Below are positions 17,850 to 26,386 of a DNA stretch of 64,000 nucleotides, piece after piece. How positions within the stretch are numbered: the stretch's first letter is position 1; each line of letters opens with the position of its first letter. The DNA lies in the NCBI GenBank assembly GCA_016699835.1, contig CP064987.1:930001-994000 (forward strand), written 5' to 3'. The notes beneath the pieces are model-generated. The model was given only the letters and a program-made list of their open reading frames with translations, did no database searches and was not told the DNA's origin. Position numbers and translations under genes: made by a program. The DNA comes from Phycisphaerales bacterium. GTDB lineage: Bacteria; Planctomycetota; Phycisphaerae; Phycisphaerales; UBA1924.

Positions 17850-17879
17850 GCCTGTCCAAGACAGGCTCTCTGCGTTTTT
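17850..17879 (+). terminator. Rho-independent terminator of the Xer gene
   Basis: Perfect 7-bp stem GCCTGTC/GACAGGC (17850-17856, 17860-17866) with loop CAA, and a TTTTT run at 17875-17879, 37 bases after the xer stop. The T-run is 8 nt beyond the stem, so it may be moderate in strength. It lies between convergent genes. Confidence 0.55.
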
Positions 17880-17886
17880 GGAGTCC

Positions 17887-19290
17887 TCAAGGACTTGGCG
17901 GCATTGTTCCCTGACCGCTCGCGAGGATGTCGCGCAAGGACGCATACCAGCGAGCCGGTCCGCTCGTCCAGCCGTCGGAGGGGAGCACGCCGACGATCTT
18001 GTTCTGGGCGTTGATGACGACTGTGGTGACGTTGCTCGAGGCGTCGAGACGTTCGATGGCGCGCCAGCCGGCGGTGGACCAGAGCGGGATCTGCTCGTCG
18101 CGGCGATCGGCGGCGGGGAGCCCATCCCACCACTTCATCGAGTCGGCGTGGAGTTTCTCGGGGTCGAAGGGGTCGAGGCCCATCACACCGACGGCACGCA
18201 CGACCAATGTCGGTTTCGGGCCTTTGCTCGCGTCCCACATCTGATCGATCACACCCATCGCGCCCTCGACGGCGGCGGTCGCGTCCTGATGGATCTCGCG
18301 CGCTCTCGTCGGCTGGTCGGTGCGGAAGAGGACGAGGCACGCGTGCGTCGGGCCGGAATCGGGTGTGGATCCTGTGAGGGCGGCGAGTGCTTGCGTGATA
18401 TTCCACGCGGCGAGGTCGGGCGTGAAGATCGTGATCGCGGGAAACGGATCGCCCGGTTCGATCTCGGCGCGCGTCCGTTCAAGAGCGGCGAGGGACTCGA
18501 CACGTGTCCGTCCTGAGAGATCGATGCCCCACGTCGAGGGATCGGTGATCGGCATGGGGATGATCGAGAGTTCGAGGGTTCGAGCGTCGGGCCAGGAGAG
18601 CGAGAGCGCGCGGGCGCGCCAGGTTCGGGTGTCCACGACGAGTCGGAGTTGGATGATGCCGTTGGATGGGGCTGGCGTTGTGCCGATGAGCGCGATCTGA
18701 TTGCGATCGGCGGGCTCGCTCGCGGTCCATGCGGCGTGCAGAGCGAACGGCGGGAGGATCGCGTCGTCGCCCGCGTGAGTGCCATCGGCGAGCGCCCAGT
18801 TGATCTGTGGGATGGGGACGGGGGGCATGGCCTCGCGCACGGCGGCGGCATCGACACGCGAGGATCGTGCGTGCTCGTAGCCGTGGCGGGCGCTCAGGCG
18901 ACTGATCGCGCGCAGCGAGGTCGTGTCCATCCAGACCTGGATGCGCTCGAGTTCGAGGCGGATCGAGGGCGCTCGCGCGAGCGACGGATCGATGGTGTCG
19001 GGCGTGCCGGGATCGAGACGGACGAGGATCGAGGTGAGTCGATCGGGCTGGTTGGGGCGCATGAGTTTGAGGTTGACGCGCTCGGCGGTCGGGCCGGCGC
19101 GATACGCCGCCTGGAGCGAGGCGAGGACCTGCTCTGGCGTGAGCGTGGTTGCGGCCTTGGTCTCGTCCGGCGCGTCCGATTTCGGTTCTGGTGCGGGCTG
19201 ATCGGCGGGTTGAGGTCGTGCCAGCGTGGTGCACGACGTGATGATTGCTGCCGCGAAGGCGAGAGAAAGACGATGGAGTCGCACGGGCAT
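17887..19290 (-). CDS. Hypothetical lipoprotein, 467 residues
   Basis: The signal MPVRLHRLSLAFAAAIITSC gives a lipobox Cys at residue 20. A Pro/Asp-rich linker (21-50) is followed by a mature domain with no recognised motif: alternating beta strands such as GIIQLRLVVDTRTWRARAL, and a C-terminal segment WWDGLPAADRRDEQIPLWS then NVTTVVINAQNKIVGVLPSDGW. The open frame extends upstream through folK but the signal peptide fixes the start. It lies 8 bases after folK and is probably cotranscribed with it. Confidence 0.7.
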   Translation of the reverse strand: MPVRLHRLSLAFAAAIITSCTTLARPQPADQPAPEPKSDAPDETKAATTLTPEQVLASLQAAYRAGPTAERVNLKLMRPNQPDRLTSILVRLDPGTPDTIDPSLARAPSIRLELERIQVWMDTTSLRAISRLSARHGYEHARSSRVDAAAVREAMPPVPIPQINWALADGTHAGDDAILPPFALHAAWTASEPADRNQIALIGTTPAPSNGIIQLRLVVDTRTWRARALSLSWPDARTLELSIIPMPITDPSTWGIDLSGRTRVESLAALERTRAEIEPGDPFPAITIFTPDLAAWNITQALAALTGSTPDSGPTHACLVLFRTDQPTRAREIHQDATAAVEGAMGVIDQMWDASKGPKPTLVVRAVGVMGLDPFDPEKLHADSMKWWDGLPAADRRDEQIPLWSTAGWRAIERLDASSNVTTVVINAQNKIVGVLPSDGWTSGPARWYASLRDILASGQGTMPPSP

Positions 19291-19298
19291 GGAGAACT

Positions 19299-19778
19299 CT
19301 ACGTGTGCAACGCGGCGAGGCACTCGCGCACGCTGGCGTTCCTCCCCGGGATTCGCATATCGGGCGCGATCTCGGCGAGGGGCACGAGCACGAACGCCCG
19401 CTCGTGGAGGCGCGGATGCGGGAGCGTGAGCGAGGGCTCGGACAAGATCAGGTCGTCGTAGGTGAGCAGATCGAGATCGAGCGGGCGTGGGCCGTTGCGG
19501 AGGGTCTGCTCGCGATCGCGACCGAAGGCGGCCTCGATTCCCAGGAGCGTGCCGAGGAGCTCGTGGGGCGTGAGCGAGGTCTCGACGATCACCGCGGCGT
19601 TGAGGAACTGCGGCTGATCGAGAAGCCCCACGGGATCGGTCGAGTGGAAGGCCGAGCGCGCGATGACGCGCGTGGCGGGCAGTCGATGGATCGCGAGCGT
19701 GGCCTGATGGAGTGTCTCGTCCTTGGAGCCAAAGACGCTGGGGAGATTGGAGCCAAGAGCGATCGCGGCACGGGACAT
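19299..19778 (-). CDS. folK: Hydroxymethyl-dihydropterin pyrophosphokinase (FolK)
   Basis: 159 residues. It transfers pyrophosphate from ATP to 6-hydroxymethyl-7,8-dihydropterin in folate synthesis. IALGSNL opens the fold. FHSTDPVG, DQPQFLNAAVIVET, GRDREQTLRNGPRPLDLDLL (PS00794-type signature with the two metal-binding Asp) and LPHPRLHERAFVLVPL are all intact. Length is normal. The ATG is 8 nt after TACGAT and lacks a Shine-Dalgarno. Confidence 0.96.
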   Translation of the reverse strand: MSRAAIALGSNLPSVFGSKDETLHQATLAIHRLPATRVIARSAFHSTDPVGLLDQPQFLNAAVIVETSLTPHELLGTLLGIEAAFGRDREQTLRNGPRPLDLDLLTYDDLILSEPSLTLPHPRLHERAFVLVPLAEIAPDMRIPGRNASVRECLAALHT

Positions 19779-19786
19779 CGGTGACG

Positions 19787-19792
19787 ATCGTA
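19787..19792 (-). promoter_or_regulatory. -10-like TACGAT, probable leaderless start of folK
   Basis: Minus-strand TACGAT, 8 nt, then the ATG at 19778; no Shine-Dalgarno and no clear -35. Confidence 0.45.
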
Positions 19793-19881
19793 GCGAAGGT
19801 CACTCGAATGGTGGATCACGGAAACACCGCGAGCCGGGTGGTGGCCCGGCTCGCGAGAGGTCTTTGTGTTGGGGAGATTGC

Positions 19882-20742
19882 TTATTCGCCGGACTCGAGT
19901 TCGCCCATACGGAAGCGCATCTGGGCCTTGAGGCGGGCGAGGATGGAGCTGTGCATCTGGCTGACGCGGCTCTCGGAGAGGTCGAGGGTGGCGCCGATCT
20001 CCTTCATCGTCATGGCCTCGTAGTAGTAGAGGATGACGATGAGGCGCTCGGCCCTCGAGAGGCCCTTGGTGATGAGGTCGCGGAGGTCGCGGCGCTGGAG
20101 ATCGCCCAGCGGGTTGCTCTGGGTCTCGTCGCGGATCACGTCGATCTCGCGGACGTCACGCCCCGAGTCGGAGGTGAAGCAGCGCTGGGTGAGGCTTCGC
20201 GTGCTGACGGCGGCGGAGTCCTTCTTGAGTTTGTCGTATTCCTCGAGGGGAAGGCCGAGCGATTTGGCGACCTGCTCCTCGGTGGCGGGCTGGCCGGTGG
20301 CCTTCTCGATCGCCTGGCGGGCCTGATCGACCTTGGCGCTACGGTGACGGACGAGGCGCGGGACCCAGTCCATGGAGCGGAGTTCGTCGAGGATGGCGCC
20401 GCGGATGCGCGGGGCGCAGTAGGTCTCGAACTTGACCTTTCGGGCGAGATCGAAGGCGTCGATGGCGTCCATCAGCCCGAAAACACCGACGGACATGAGG
20501 TCCTCGACATCGACCTCGTCGGGGAGGCGCTGGTGGATGCGCTCGGCGTTGTAACGAACGAGCGGGAGGAACTTCTCGACGAGATAGTTGCGGATGCCCT
20601 CGTCGTGGGTCTTCTGGTACTTCTTCCAGACGTCGTTGATGGGGACCGAGTCGTACTTGCTCGGCGTTTTCGACGGCTCGGCATGGCGCGCGGCGAAGCG
20701 ACCATGCCTCATGGCACCACGAGAAAGTTTGACGACGGACAT
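19882..20742 (-). CDS. fliA: Flagellar/WhiG-type sigma factor (sigma-28)
   Basis: 286 residues, sigma-70 family group 3. Region 2 contains YLVEKFLPLVRYNAERIHQR, DVEDLMSVGVFGLMDAIDAF and VKFETYCAPRIRGAILDELR with DWVPR, the FliA/WhiG hallmark. Region 3 is ARQAIEKATGQPATEEQVAK. Region 4 has LSRAERLIVILYYYEAMTMK and an HTH at EIGATLDLSESRVSQMHSS. It would direct late flagellar genes. It is the last gene of the minus-strand flagellar cluster. The ATG has AAGGAGAGG just upstream, but that Shine-Dalgarno lies in a hairpin loop at the end of a highly structured leader. Confidence 0.95.
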   Translation of the reverse strand: MSVVKLSRGAMRHGRFAARHAEPSKTPSKYDSVPINDVWKKYQKTHDEGIRNYLVEKFLPLVRYNAERIHQRLPDEVDVEDLMSVGVFGLMDAIDAFDLARKVKFETYCAPRIRGAILDELRSMDWVPRLVRHRSAKVDQARQAIEKATGQPATEEQVAKSLGLPLEEYDKLKKDSAAVSTRSLTQRCFTSDSGRDVREIDVIRDETQSNPLGDLQRRDLRDLITKGLSRAERLIVILYYYEAMTMKEIGATLDLSESRVSQMHSSILARLKAQMRFRMGELESGE

Positions 20743-20901
20743 GGTCCTCTCCTTGACCTACTTGCAGTGACCGTCATGTGGGCATTGGTCTTGCGACCTA
20801 TTCCCACATGCACTCCCCATCCGGGGATCCTGTCACTGCCCGCGATCGATTCGCGGCCGGCACACGACTCCATGCGTGCCCGCGTGCAATCCATGCACGC
20901 G
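20743..20901 (-). promoter_or_regulatory. Structured 5' leader of fliA (candidate cis-regulatory RNA)
   Basis: On the sense (minus) strand the leader folds into consecutive hairpins. H1: 8-bp perfect stem 20894-20901/20881-20888, loop UGGAU. H2: 7-bp stem 20874-20880/20859-20865 with one G-U, loop AUGGAGUC. H3: 5-bp stem 20851-20855/20841-20845. Then comes a three-way junction. Its outer 8-bp stem is 20832-20839/20764-20771. One arm is a 5-bp stem 20823-20827/20814-20818 with loop GGAU. The other is an 8-bp stem 20803-20810/20775-20782, continued by GGUC/GACC closed by a GCAA tetraloop. Finally GGUC/GACC (20755-20758/20743-20746) presents AAGGAGAG, the Shine-Dalgarno, in its loop. It matches no riboswitch class I recognise. 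GGA in four loops suggests a CsrA/RsmA-type target. Confidence 0.6.
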
Positions 20902-20911
20902 AGTTGGGAGC

Positions 20912-20917
20912 AGTATA
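20912..20917 (-). promoter_or_regulatory. -10-like TATACT for fliA
   Basis: TATACT on the minus strand gives a start near 20905, directly before hairpin H1 of the fliA leader and about 163 nt upstream of the ATG. No TTGACA-like -35 lies 16-18 nt upstream. A fully palindromic ATTTTGCAAAAT (20945-20956) lies further upstream, beside the stop codon of the preceding gene. Confidence 0.45.
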
Positions 20918-20957
20918 CCGAGTCGCGGCTCGATGCGTAGATCTATTTTGCAAAATT

Positions 20958-21248
20958 TCATGCAGATTCGGACTCTTCCACGGGTGAGACTTCGATGATG
21001 GGTTCGTCGCTGACACCAACCGGCGCGACCGCGGCACGCGCGGCCTGACGAGCGTTGAGATGGTCGTCGATGACCGACTTGCCGATCGCGCCCAGAACGA
21101 TCCCGACCAGTTGACAAACGATCATGGCGAGGAGCGCGCGGACGAGTGTGCTGGTGGCGTCGTTGCCGACGAGCATCCCCGAGAGGAGGGCGACGATGAA
21201 CCCCGCGAGGCCGAGCATCGAGGCGATGGTCCGCACTGGGTTACCCAC
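20958..21248 (-). CDS. Small membrane protein between flhG and fliA
   Basis: 96 residues with a GTG start that has AAAGAGGA about 7 nt upstream. The N-terminus reads VGNPVRTIASMLGLAGFIVALLSGMLVG (TM1), then TSTLVRALLAMIVCQLVGIVLGAIG (TM2), then a soluble tail IDDHLNARQAARAAV ending in acidic EVSPVEESESA. Another in-frame GTG at 21341 would add 31 residues but lacks a good Shine-Dalgarno. Function unknown; the position between flhG and fliA suggests a flagellar or polarity role. Confidence 0.7.
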   Translation of the reverse strand: MGNPVRTIASMLGLAGFIVALLSGMLVGNDATSTLVRALLAMIVCQLVGIVLGAIGKSVIDDHLNARQAARAAVAPVGVSDEPIIEVSPVEESESA

Positions 21249-21383
21249 TCGTGGTTCCTCTTTGGGTGTGATCGGTGCGGTGGACGCCGGGCGCACGTCG
21301 CCTTGACGCTCAGGATCGGCTGGAGATCGACCCCGATTCACGAAAACCCGGCAGAATCGCGCAGATTGTGCCGTGTGAAGGAC

Positions 21384-22466
21384 TTATGACGCGTCGGCGT
21401 GGCGCCTGGAGCGGCGTCCAAAGGGCCAGAACCCACGCGGCTCGCGCGTGGTGGCGAGCGGTCGATCGATTCGCAAGGTCGATGCCAGAACCTGCGCGAG
21501 GCGACGCACATCCTGCGTGGCCGGGGTGGCTTGTGTGCGCAGGATGAACGGCTGTCGCGCGCGCACGGAGGCGAGCACGGCCTCATCGCGGCGGACATGA
21601 CCCGAGCAGGGCAGATCGACATCGAGGAACCGTCGCGCAACGCCGGCGATGCGTCGATGGACCGCCTCGCCCTCGTCCGTGGAATCGACCTGGTTCACCA
21701 GCAGCGAGATTCCGGGCGGGCGATCGTCGGACATGGCGGCGCGGTGGGCGACGGCCTTGAGGAGCGCGTAGGCGTCGGCGATCGACGTCGGTTCGGGCGT
21801 GGCGACGATAACGGCATGATCGGCGGCGTCGACCATGGAGAGGACGCAGGGGCTCATGCCGGCGCCGGTGTCGATGACGATCGCGTCGTAGTGCGCGCGC
21901 AAGGCGAAGATGGAGGCGAGGAGGGCGTCGCGTTCGGCGAGTCCGAGGGCCGCCATGCGCCGAACGCCGACCGAACCGGGGATGAGCCAGGCGTTGGGCG
22001 CGCATGGAATCGCGATGGAGCGGAGGGTCTCGGCGCCGGCGATTGGATCGTCGTGGCTGGCGAGGAGGGCGCACTCGAGTCTGCGAGTCGGCGAGACGCC
22101 GAGGAGGACATCGGCGTTGGCCATGCCCATGTCGGCGTCGATGAGGGCGACGCGCCGGCCTGTGGACGCGAGGGCGAGGGTGAGGTTGACGGCGAGGGTG
22201 GTCTTGCCGACGCCGCCTTTGCCCGAGGAGATGGCGAGGATGGGGGCGAGGTGTGTCGCGGGCGCGGGGCTGATGGAGTTGCGTGGCGGTGCGACGGATT
22301 GGGGAGCGGGAGATGCTGTGGTGTCGGGGGTGGAGGGCTGGTGGATCGGCGTGGCGCGCATGAGGCCACGGAGGCGTGCCGCTTGATCCTGGGGCGCGTC
22401 GTTCGACGGCGGATCGATCTCGATCGGGGTGGTGGTTGCGAGTGTCGAGGTGAAGATGGAGGTCAT
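21384..22466 (-). CDS. flhG: MinD-like ATPase FlhG/FleN
   Basis: 360 residues. The P-loop ISSGKGGVGKTTLAVNL is at residues 79-95, with switch segments DADMGMANADVLLG and DTGAGMSPCVLSM, as in FlhG/FleN, which set flagellar number and placement. The N-terminal extension contains QDQAARLRGLM (27-37), the DQAxxLR helix that in known FlhG proteins stimulates the FlhF GTPase. The C-terminus is basic and could contact the membrane. Its ATG overlaps the flhF stop (ATGA, 22463-22466). Confidence 0.93.
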   Translation of the reverse strand: MTSIFTSTLATTTPIEIDPPSNDAPQDQAARLRGLMRATPIHQPSTPDTTASPAPQSVAPPRNSISPAPATHLAPILAISSGKGGVGKTTLAVNLTLALASTGRRVALIDADMGMANADVLLGVSPTRRLECALLASHDDPIAGAETLRSIAIPCAPNAWLIPGSVGVRRMAALGLAERDALLASIFALRAHYDAIVIDTGAGMSPCVLSMVDAADHAVIVATPEPTSIADAYALLKAVAHRAAMSDDRPPGISLLVNQVDSTDEGEAVHRRIAGVARRFLDVDLPCSGHVRRDEAVLASVRARQPFILRTQATPATQDVRRLAQVLASTLRIDRPLATTREPRGFWPFGRRSRRHADAS

Positions 22467-24049
22467 GGCGTGCCTCCCCCGCCTCCGATCGTGAGGGTGG
22501 CGTTCGCAGCGCCATCGAGGACGTGGCGTGCGAGGCGATCGGAGGCGGCGATCTCGATCTGGTCGGGAACCTCCTGGCCTGTGGTGACGTAGCCGACGGG
22601 GAGGCGTGTGGCGCGCATGGAGGAGACGACCACGCCGAGGTTCACGGCCTCGTCGAGTTTGGTGAAGAGGACGCGCGTGGGGAGGAGCCTCGAGAACTGC
22701 TCGATGGTGCGGAGGATGACGGGCTCGGCGGAGGCGAGGGAGAGAACCAGATGCGTCTCGTGGGGGCGGGCGGCGTCGACGAGTCTTGCGAGTTCGGTGA
22801 GTTTGCCCGAGTCGTGCTGCGAGCGACCCATGGTGTCGATGAGAATGACGTCGCAGTCGGTCATCGCGTCGAGTGCCTGGGCCATCTCGGCGGGGGAGTT
22901 CACGACGCGGAGGGGAAGGCCGATGATGTTGGCGTAGGTGCGGAGTTGCTCGACGGCGGCGATGCGGTAGGTGTCGCAGGTGAGCAGGCCGACGCGTTGG
23001 GCGTGGCGGAGTTTGTAGGTGGCGGCGAGTTTGGCGATGGTAGTGGTCTTGCCCACGCCGGTGGGGCCGAGCATGGCGATGGTGAGGGGACGCCCGTCGC
23101 GTTGCATGCCGCCTTTGGTGGTCTGGCCGACGACGGGGATGAGGGCGGCGAGTCGTCGGAGGACGCTCTGTCGGACGACGCCATCGTCATCGAGTTCGGC
23201 GCTGGTGAGTTCGTCGCGCACGCCGCCGATGATGGACTCGACGAGATCGGCGGGGACGCCGGACTCCTGCAGGCGCATGTACGAGGCCATCAGGGGATCG
23301 GAGAGCGCGCCGAGTGGCGAGAGATTGGGCGTGGTGGCGACGTGGACGGCGGTCTGGCGTGTGGCGTGAAGGACCTGGCCGACGAGGCGCTTGATGGAGA
23401 GGAGTTCGTCCTGGAGGGCGGAGTAGTTGGCGTCGGGGGCGGGGGCGATTCGCGTGGAGAGCATCGCGATGGCGTCGCGCCGGGCGGGCGATGGGGCGGC
23501 GATGGATGGCGTTGGCGGGACTTGGGAATGCGGGGCGCGTTCTGGTGTTGGTGACGGTTCGGTGCGAGTGATCGGGGCGCGGGCGGCGACGAACTGCTCG
23601 TGTGCGCCCGCGCGAACCGTGGGCGAGGCTTCGGCACGCTCGTGAGTGAGTGGTGTTGGTGGAGCGGCCGCACGGCGGGTCTGGAGCGAGGCGAAGGAGG
23701 AGGGCGTGAACTCATCGCTGGGCGTTTCACGGTCGGCGATGGCGGTCGCGCCCGATAGGGACGCTGCGGCCGATGTGCGTGCGTTCGCGTATGCGGCACG
23801 GTTTGCGGCGGTGCCCGCCGCGGCTGCGGTGGATGGCGCGTTGGCGCGTTGCGTCCGGGCGAGGCGGGCGCTGGCCTGATCGGAGGCGGTGATCTCGACA
23901 ACGGTCTTGCCGCCCAGGCCCATGACCGAGCCGACCTTGTAGGTCCTGGTGTGGAGGATGACGGCGTCCTTGCCGAGGTCTTTCTTCACCTCGGCGAGGG
24001 CATCGGCCATCGATCGTGCTCGATAGGTCTTGAGATTCATCCGGGCCAT
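22463..24049 (-). CDS. flhF: SRP-type GTPase FlhF
   Basis: 528 residues. The N-terminal basic domain is MNLKTYRARSMADALAEVKK then DLGKDAVILHTR. A long Ala/Thr/Pro-rich linker (about 55-200) precedes the NG GTPase, with P-loop GPTGVGKTTTIAKLAATY near residue 330, TCDTYRIAAVEQL, and VILIDTMGRSQHD. FlhF places the flagellum, partnered by FlhG. A second ATG at 24040 is equally possible (neither has a good Shine-Dalgarno). The leader carries its own -10-like box and a hairpin with an AUGGAU loop. Confidence 0.94.
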   Translation of the reverse strand: MARMNLKTYRARSMADALAEVKKDLGKDAVILHTRTYKVGSVMGLGGKTVVEITASDQASARLARTQRANAPSTAAAAGTAANRAAYANARTSAAASLSGATAIADRETPSDEFTPSSFASLQTRRAAAPPTPLTHERAEASPTVRAGAHEQFVAARAPITRTEPSPTPERAPHSQVPPTPSIAAPSPARRDAIAMLSTRIAPAPDANYSALQDELLSIKRLVGQVLHATRQTAVHVATTPNLSPLGALSDPLMASYMRLQESGVPADLVESIIGGVRDELTSAELDDDGVVRQSVLRRLAALIPVVGQTTKGGMQRDGRPLTIAMLGPTGVGKTTTIAKLAATYKLRHAQRVGLLTCDTYRIAAVEQLRTYANIIGLPLRVVNSPAEMAQALDAMTDCDVILIDTMGRSQHDSGKLTELARLVDAARPHETHLVLSLASAEPVILRTIEQFSRLLPTRVLFTKLDEAVNLGVVVSSMRATRLPVGYVTTGQEVPDQIEIAASDRLARHVLDGAANATLTIGGGGGTP

Positions 24050-24080
24050 CCGTGGCGCGAGCGAGTGTCGGGATGTGGAC

Positions 24081-24100
24081 GAGGGGCATCCATGCCTCTC
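24081..24100 (-). promoter_or_regulatory. AUGGA-loop hairpin in flhF leader
   Basis: Sense strand: stem 24093-24100/24081-24088 (one A-C mismatch) closed by a UGGA tetraloop. The core CAUGGAUG fits the CsrA-type CANGGAUG motif. It lies 31 nt upstream of the ATG at 24049. Confidence 0.5.
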
Positions 24101-24133
24101 GGGTTCGTGCGCGGTGTACGCGTGAACAGGTGC

Positions 24134-24139
24134 AGTGTA
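24134..24139 (-). promoter_or_regulatory. -10-like TACACT for flhF
   Basis: Minus-strand TACACT in the 139-base gap between flhA and flhF. The transcript would start near 24127 and include the AUGGA hairpin. No consensus -35 is present. Confidence 0.35.
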
Positions 24140-24188
24140 TCAGCGGAGCATCGATCGTGCGAGGAGATTTCCGCGAGTGGAAAGCGAT

Positions 24189-26357
24189 TCATGCGGCTGC
24201 CCCCGTGGTGGCGCGCGCGGCGTCCTGGGGCGGCATCACGAGCGCGCTCGACTCGACATCGACGCCTGTGGCGACCTCGTTGTACCCCAGCACGGCGACG
24301 CCGGGAACGTGAGGGTCCAGAATCTGGCGTACGATGGCGCGGACCTGGGGCGAGGCGATGACGACGGCATGATGGCCCAGGTCGGTGACCGTCTTGAGCG
24401 CCTTCGCGATCTGGGTGGCGATGGCGGTGGCGACACGTGCGGGCATGCTGATGACGGTCCCTGCGTTGCCGCGATCGATGTAGCCGGCGATCTGGTCCTC
24501 GAGCGTCGGGTCGAGGGTGACGCAGGGGAGTCGAAGGCCGCCGTGATCGCTGGGGACGGCGTACTGGTTGGAAATTGTTCGGCGCAGGGCGTTTCGGACG
24601 TATTCGGTGAGGACGTCGAGGTCCTTGGTCTTGGGGCCCCATTCGGCGAGCGCTTCGAGGATGGTCTCGAGGTCGCGGATGGGGACGCGCTCGCGGAGGA
24701 GATTCTGGAGGACCTTCATGAGGTCCATGGGCTTGATGATCGCAGGGATGGCCTCTTCGACGAGTTTGGGGGACTTCTGCTTGAGTTGCTCGATGAGGTT
24801 GTTGACCTCATCACGGGTCAGGAGTTCGTCGGCGTGGCGCTTCACGACCTCGGTGATGTGGGTCGCGATGACGCTGGTGGGATCGACGACGGTGTAGTTC
24901 AACGTCTCGGCGCGTGATCGCGCGGAGGGAGAGATCCACCACGCGTCGAGGCCGAAGGCGGGTTCTTTGGTCGGCTCGCCCTCGATGGGGCCTGAGGCAA
25001 TTCCCGAGTCCATGGCGAGGAACTTCCCGGGGCGGGACTCGCCCTTGGCGACGGCGTTGCCACGGATCTTGACGCGGTACTCGTGGGCGGCGAGTTGGAT
25101 GTTGTCTCGGATGCGCACGGGGGGCATGACCAGCCCGAGTTCGATCGCGAGTTGGCGGCGGACGGCGGAGATGCGCTCGAGGAGATCGCCGCCCTGGCCC
25201 TGGTCGACGAGCGGGACGATGGTGTAACTGACCTCGAGTTCGAGCGTGTCCACCTTGAGGAGGGTTTCGACGGGAGGCGGCTCGGGCTTGCCGAGGGGCG
25301 CGGCGTGTTCGTCGGTCTCGGCGGCGAGTTTCTCGCGGCGGGTGCGGGTGAGCGACCAGCCGAGGAGGCCCAGGCCGGCGGCGGTCGCGAGAAGCGGCGT
25401 GGCGGGGAGGGGCGTGAAGGCCATGAGCGTGAGGAAGCCCGCGGTGATGTAGAGGCCTCGCGGCTGGCTGGTGATCTGGTCGGTGAACTCGCTGCCGAGG
25501 TTGGCCTTGGACCCTGATCGCGTGACGATGAGGGCGGAGGCGATGGAGATGATGAAGGAGGGGAGTTGGGCGGTGAGACCGTCGCCGATGGTGAGTTTGG
25601 TGTAGACGGCGGCGGTGGCGCCGATGTCCCAACCGCGCATGAGCATGCCGACGGCCATGCCGCCCAGCACGTTGATGATGGTGATGATGATGCCGGCGAT
25701 GGCGTCGCCACGGACGAACTTGCTGGCACCGTCCATGGCGCCGAAGAAGTCGGCCTCCTGGGAGATCCGTTCGCGACGGCGGCGGGCTTCCTTCTCGTCG
25801 ATGATGCCGGCGTTGAGGTCGGAGTCGATCGCCATCTGCTTGCCGGGCATGGCGTCGAGGGTGAATCGTGCGGCGACCTCGCTGATGCGCCCCGCGCCCT
25901 TGGTGACGACGACGAACTGGATGATGGAGAGGATGAAGAAGATGACCACACCGACGACGATGGAATCGCCGGCGACGAACTGCCCGAAGGCCATGATGAC
26001 GTTGCCCGCCGCGTCGGCGGCGTCCTCTGGCGAGGTCGCGTCGGCGGAAAGGATGAGGCGTGTGGAGGCGATGTTGAGGACGAGTCGAAGCAGCGTCGTC
26101 ACGAGCAGGAGCGAGGGGAAGACGCTGAAGTCCAGCGGCTGCTCCATGTAGATCGTCGTGAGCAGGATGATGATGCCCAGGCTGATGTTCAGCGAGATGA
26201 GCACGTCGAGCACGACGGGCGGGAGCGGGACCACGAGCACGGCGAGCAGCATCACGAAGCCGATGGGCAGGATGAGGCTGCGGTACTCCTTGAGTTTCAG
26301 GAGCCACAGGGGGAGGCCCTGGCCTTGGAGTCGTGCTGTGGTGGCGACGGGTGGCAT
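24189..26357 (-). CDS. flhA: Flagellar export gate protein FlhA
   Basis: 722 residues. The N-terminal half has eight transmembrane segments, including LILPIGFVMLLAVLVVPLPP and the conserved cytoplasmic loop LTLDAMPGKQMAIDSDLNAG-like block (here FTLDAMPGKQMAIDSDL) with DEKEARRRRERISQEADFFG AMDGASKFVRGDA, the FHIPEP signature. The C-terminal cytoplasmic domain (about 370-722) docks chaperone-substrate complexes and contains YTIVPLVDQGQGGDLLERI. FlhA forms the nonameric export ring with FlhB, FliP, FliQ and FliR. Length is normal. It follows flhB by 29 bases. Confidence 0.97.
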   Translation of the reverse strand: MPPVATTARLQGQGLPLWLLKLKEYRSLILPIGFVMLLAVLVVPLPPVVLDVLISLNISLGIIILLTTIYMEQPLDFSVFPSLLLVTTLLRLVLNIASTRLILSADATSPEDAADAAGNVIMAFGQFVAGDSIVVGVVIFFILSIIQFVVVTKGAGRISEVAARFTLDAMPGKQMAIDSDLNAGIIDEKEARRRRERISQEADFFGAMDGASKFVRGDAIAGIIITIINVLGGMAVGMLMRGWDIGATAAVYTKLTIGDGLTAQLPSFIISIASALIVTRSGSKANLGSEFTDQITSQPRGLYITAGFLTLMAFTPLPATPLLATAAGLGLLGWSLTRTRREKLAAETDEHAAPLGKPEPPPVETLLKVDTLELEVSYTIVPLVDQGQGGDLLERISAVRRQLAIELGLVMPPVRIRDNIQLAAHEYRVKIRGNAVAKGESRPGKFLAMDSGIASGPIEGEPTKEPAFGLDAWWISPSARSRAETLNYTVVDPTSVIATHITEVVKRHADELLTRDEVNNLIEQLKQKSPKLVEEAIPAIIKPMDLMKVLQNLLRERVPIRDLETILEALAEWGPKTKDLDVLTEYVRNALRRTISNQYAVPSDHGGLRLPCVTLDPTLEDQIAGYIDRGNAGTVISMPARVATAIATQIAKALKTVTDLGHHAVVIASPQVRAIVRQILDPHVPGVAVLGYNEVATGVDVESSALVMPPQDAARATTGAAA

Positions 26358-26386
26358 GGGTGGTCAGTAGCGCGCGGTCGGAAGAT

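Noticed and set aside
20764..20839. GEMM-I c-di-GMP riboswitch before fliA
   Set aside because: A GNRA-capped arm and two-arm junction are reminiscent, but the conserved GEMM core bases (for example the CACGCACAGGGCAAACC block) are absent. Kept as an unclassified structured leader.
20934..20956. Sigma-54 promoter upstream of fliA (TTGCA at the ATTTTGCAAAAT palindrome)
   Set aside because: The -12 half fits, but the -24 position reads GC in place of GG and the rest of the -24 element does not match.
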